Positions 4,987-7,029 of a DNA stretch of 7,029 nt are shown piece after piece. The position numbers were made by a program, and so were the translations under genes. The stretch comes from an uncultured bacterium (lineage in GTDB: Bacteria; Actinomycetota; Coriobacteriia; Coriobacteriales; Atopobiaceae), in assembly GCA_905214175.1 (NCBI GenBank), contig CAJMLD010000078.1:1-7029 (forward strand). The letters are read 5' to 3'. How positions within the stretch are numbered: the first letter of the stretch is position 1; the number at the start of each line of letters is the position of its first letter. The notes below the pieces were generated by a model that saw only the letters and a program-made list of their open reading frames with translations, did not search any database and was not told where the DNA came from.

Positions 4987-5904
4987 ATGGCCAACCTTCG
5001 CGAAATACAGCGGCGCATGTCCTCCATCAAGAGCACCATGCAGATCACGCGTACCATGGAGATGATTTCCACTGCGCGCATCCGTTCGGCGCTCAAGAGG
5101 GCGGACGAGGCTACACCGTACAAGGAAGCTATCACCAATATGCTCGCAAACGTTGCGAGCGCCGGCTTCGATGACTCCCAGCCTCTGCTTTGCGGCCGCT
5201 CGTCCGAGAAGAACGTCCTGTTCATTCTCGTTGCGTCCGACCGTGGGCTTGCCGGCGGGTTTAACCTGCTCCAGCAGCGTACGGTCGAGCGCGAGATGGC
5301 TGAGCTCAAGGAGAAGGGCGTCTCGTCTGAGGTCATCACCTGTGGCAGGAAGCCTACCGAGTACTTCACCTTCCGCAAGGTGAAGCCGGTCATGTCATTC
5401 GTGGGGATCTCCTCCGAGCCCAACCAGGACGAGGCAGACCGCATTGCCACGTACGTGATGGATGCCTACGCCTCGGGTCGCATCGACCGTGTTGTGCTGT
5501 GCTACTGGCACGCAAAGAACCGCGTCGATCAGACGCAGGTCACCGAGCAGCTTCTGCCGGTTACGCAGGAGAAGCTCATGATGCCCAACGCGCCCCGTAC
5601 CAAGGAGGCCCTCTCGGAGGTTGACCACAAGTTCTACTCCGACTACGCCTTCGAGCCCTCCGCGCAGGAGGTCCTGGGGTACCTGATGCCCGCCTACATC
5701 AAGACAGTCATCTTCCACGCGCTTCTCGACTCGGCTGCAGCCGAGCACGCCGCTCGTCGTCGTGCCATGCAGTCGGCCACCGACAACGCGAAAGAGGTCC
5801 TGAGCTCGCTCGGCCGCACATACAACCGCGAGCGCCAGGGCGCCATCACCACCGAGCTGACCGAGATCATTGGCGGTGCGGCTGCATTGGAGGACAGCTA
5901 CTAA
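4987..5904 (+). CDS. atpG: F1 ATP synthase subunit gamma (central shaft)
   Basis: Forms the rotating shaft whose two long terminal helices turn inside the alpha-beta hexamer. It has 305 residues, slightly over the E. coli 287. The N-terminal helix (LREIQRRMSSIKSTMQITRTM, residues 4-24) and the C-terminal helix ending ITTELTEIIGGAAAL (287-301) match the family; the latter carries the gamma signature I-T-x-E-x2-E-x3-G-A. The Rossmann-like middle domain shows SDRGLAGGFN (84-93), the usual SDRGLCGGLN with Ala for Cys. Extra length lies mainly around residues 195-215, before the ALSEVDHKFY segment. ATG 4987 follows the atpA stop by 6 nt, with AGGAG at 4973-4977 as ribosome binding site. The stop TAA shares its last base with the atpD ATG. 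Confidence 0.96.
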   Translation: MANLREIQRRMSSIKSTMQITRTMEMISTARIRSALKRADEATPYKEAITNMLANVASAGFDDSQPLLCGRSSEKNVLFILVASDRGLAGGFNLLQQRTVEREMAELKEKGVSSEVITCGRKPTEYFTFRKVKPVMSFVGISSEPNQDEADRIATYVMDAYASGRIDRVVLCYWHAKNRVDQTQVTEQLLPVTQEKLMMPNAPRTKEALSEVDHKFYSDYAFEPSAQEVLGYLMPAYIKTVIFHALLDSAAAEHAARRRAMQSATDNAKEVLSSLGRTYNRERQGAITTELTEIIGGAAALEDSY

Positions 5905-7029
5905 TGGCAGAAACCACCGAACAGGTGCGCACCCCTCTTGAGGAGGCCACCTTCAACAAGCTCAACAAGAGCGTTGGCGAGGGACGCATCGTCCGTATCG
6001 TCGGACCCGTTGTCGACGTCAAGTTCGACGACAAGGTCCCCTCGATCTACACGGCGCTTCTCGTCGACGACGATACGCCCATCGGACGAGTGAAGACGGT
6101 GCTTGAGGTCGAGTCCCAGCTTGCTGGCGACATCGTCCGCACCGTAGCCATGTCGTCCACCGACGGCCTTCAGCGCGGCCTGCGCGTCAAGGACACCGGG
6201 CACCCTATGATGATGCCCGTGGGCCCTTCGACCCTTGGTCGAGTCTGGAACGTCATGGGCGAGCCGGTTGACGGCAAGCCCGTCCCCGACGACGTCCAGT
6301 ACTACCCCATACACCACCCGGCGCCAGCTTTCGACGAGCTCACCACCCAGACCGAGATCTTCGAGACCGGCATCAAGGCCATTGACCTTCTCGAGCCCTA
6401 TGTCCGCGGCGGTAAGACCGGCCTCTTTGGCGGCGCCGGCGTTGGCAAGACGGTCCTCATCCAGGAGCTCATCAACAACCTTGCCCAGCAGCACGGCGGC
6501 ACCTCCGTGTTCACCGGCGTCGGCGAGCGTACCCGTGAGGGTACCGACCTCTACCTCGAGATGAGCGAGTCTGGCGTCATCAACAAGACCTGCCTGGTCT
6601 ACGGCCAGATGAACGAGCCGCCTGGAGCGCGTATGCGTGTCGCCCTCGCCGGCCTCACCACCGCCGAGTACTTCCGCGACCAGGGTCAGGACGTCCTGCT
6701 CTTCATCGACAACATCTTCCGCTTCTCGCAGGCGGGCTCCGAGGTCTCGGCTCTTCTCGGCCGTATGCCGTCCGCCGTTGGCTACCAGCCTACGCTGGCA
6801 ACCGAGATGGGCGAGCTGCAGGAGCGCATTACCTCCACCAAGGAGGGCTCCATTACCTCGGTCCAGGCCGTCTACGTCCCCGCAGACGACCTTACCGACC
6901 CTGCCCCTGCAACGACCTTTACGCACCTGGATGCAACCACGGTCCTCTCGCGTTCCATCACCGAGCTGGGCATTTACCCGGCCGTGGACCCGCTGGCCAG
7001 CTCGAGCTCCGCGCTCGACCCGTCCATCG
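5904..7029 (+). CDS. atpD: F1 ATP synthase subunit beta, 5' part (3' end outside window)
   Basis: Catalytic subunit making ATP from ADP and phosphate. 375 codons are visible out of an expected 470-500; the DELSEED region lies beyond the window. Relative to E. coli there is an N-terminal extension of about 27 residues (MAETTEQVRTPLEE...), with the conserved barrel starting at GRIVRIVGPVVDVKF. The Walker A loop is GGAGVGKT (176-183) with K182; catalytic E208 lies in GVGERTREG; Walker B is LLFIDNIFRF with D269; and the adenine-stacking Y358 lies in GIYPAVDPL. All correspond to E. coli K155, E181, D242 and Y331 with a constant offset of 27, so the core is free of insertions up to this point. Just after Y358 the usual DSTSR reads ASSSS. 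ATG 5904 overlaps the atpG stop by one base, with GGAGG at 5889-5893. Confidence 0.97.
   Translation, partial: MAETTEQVRTPLEEATFNKLNKSVGEGRIVRIVGPVVDVKFDDKVPSIYTALLVDDDTPIGRVKTVLEVESQLAGDIVRTVAMSSTDGLQRGLRVKDTGHPMMMPVGPSTLGRVWNVMGEPVDGKPVPDDVQYYPIHHPAPAFDELTTQTEIFETGIKAIDLLEPYVRGGKTGLFGGAGVGKTVLIQELINNLAQQHGGTSVFTGVGERTREGTDLYLEMSESGVINKTCLVYGQMNEPPGARMRVALAGLTTAEYFRDQGQDVLLFIDNIFRFSQAGSEVSALLGRMPSAVGYQPTLATEMGELQERITSTKEGSITSVQAVYVPADDLTDPAPATTFTHLDATTVLSRSITELGIYPAVDPLASSSSALDPSI

Noticed and set aside
5901..6926. Reverse-strand open frame (341 codons) opposite atpD
   Set aside because: Same effect: Gly/Val/Asp/Leu-rich antisense of a conserved beta subunit, with no recognisable domain.

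Overview
The window is an almost gap-free stretch of a high-GC bacterial chromosome carrying the F1Fo ATP synthase operon just downstream of uracil phosphoribosyltransferase. Dense GTG/ATG starts with GGAGG-type ribosome binding sites, GC-rich codon choice, an alpha subunit with the P-loop GDRKTGKT and a charged C-terminal tail, and a beta subunit with an N-terminal extension suggest an actinobacterial-type genome. My best guess is a member of the Coriobacteriia (Olsenella/Atopobium/Collinsella-like). That guess rests on overall impression and is not proven by any single marker.

Layout, all on the + strand: the 3' part of upp (1-360); a 92-residue three-helix membrane protein starting 1 nt after upp (362-640); a 450-nt non-coding region (641-1090) with palindromes, inverted repeats and two candidate promoters; then atpB (a), atpE (c), atpF (b), atpH (delta), atpA (alpha), atpG (gamma) and the first 375 codons of atpD (beta), which runs off the right edge. 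atpC (epsilon) would be expected beyond it. Gene order is the canonical B-E-F-H-A-G-D.

Together atpB, atpE and atpF make the membrane Fo sector (stator a, rotor ring c, peripheral stalk b). atpH joins stalk b to the F1 head, and atpA, atpG and atpD build the catalytic head and central shaft. Key residues are present: a-subunit Arg185, c-subunit Glu50, alpha arginine finger Arg392, beta Walker lysine Lys182 and catalytic Glu208. The c-subunit ion site lacks the glutamine and Ser/Thr typical of sodium enzymes, so the machine is inferred to be proton-coupled. Genes from atpF onward overlap or lie within a few bases, which suggests translational coupling. The exception is atpB-atpE, separated by 88 nt with two hairpins and a very strong ribosome binding site, which may help overproduce subunit c.

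No new system is evident in the coding part. The features most worth a second look are the structured 641-1090 region, the small membrane protein bridging upp and atp, the hairpins before atpE, a signal-peptide-like N-terminus on subunit b, a shortened delta N-terminal domain, the alpha tail, and loss of the conserved STSR motif in beta.
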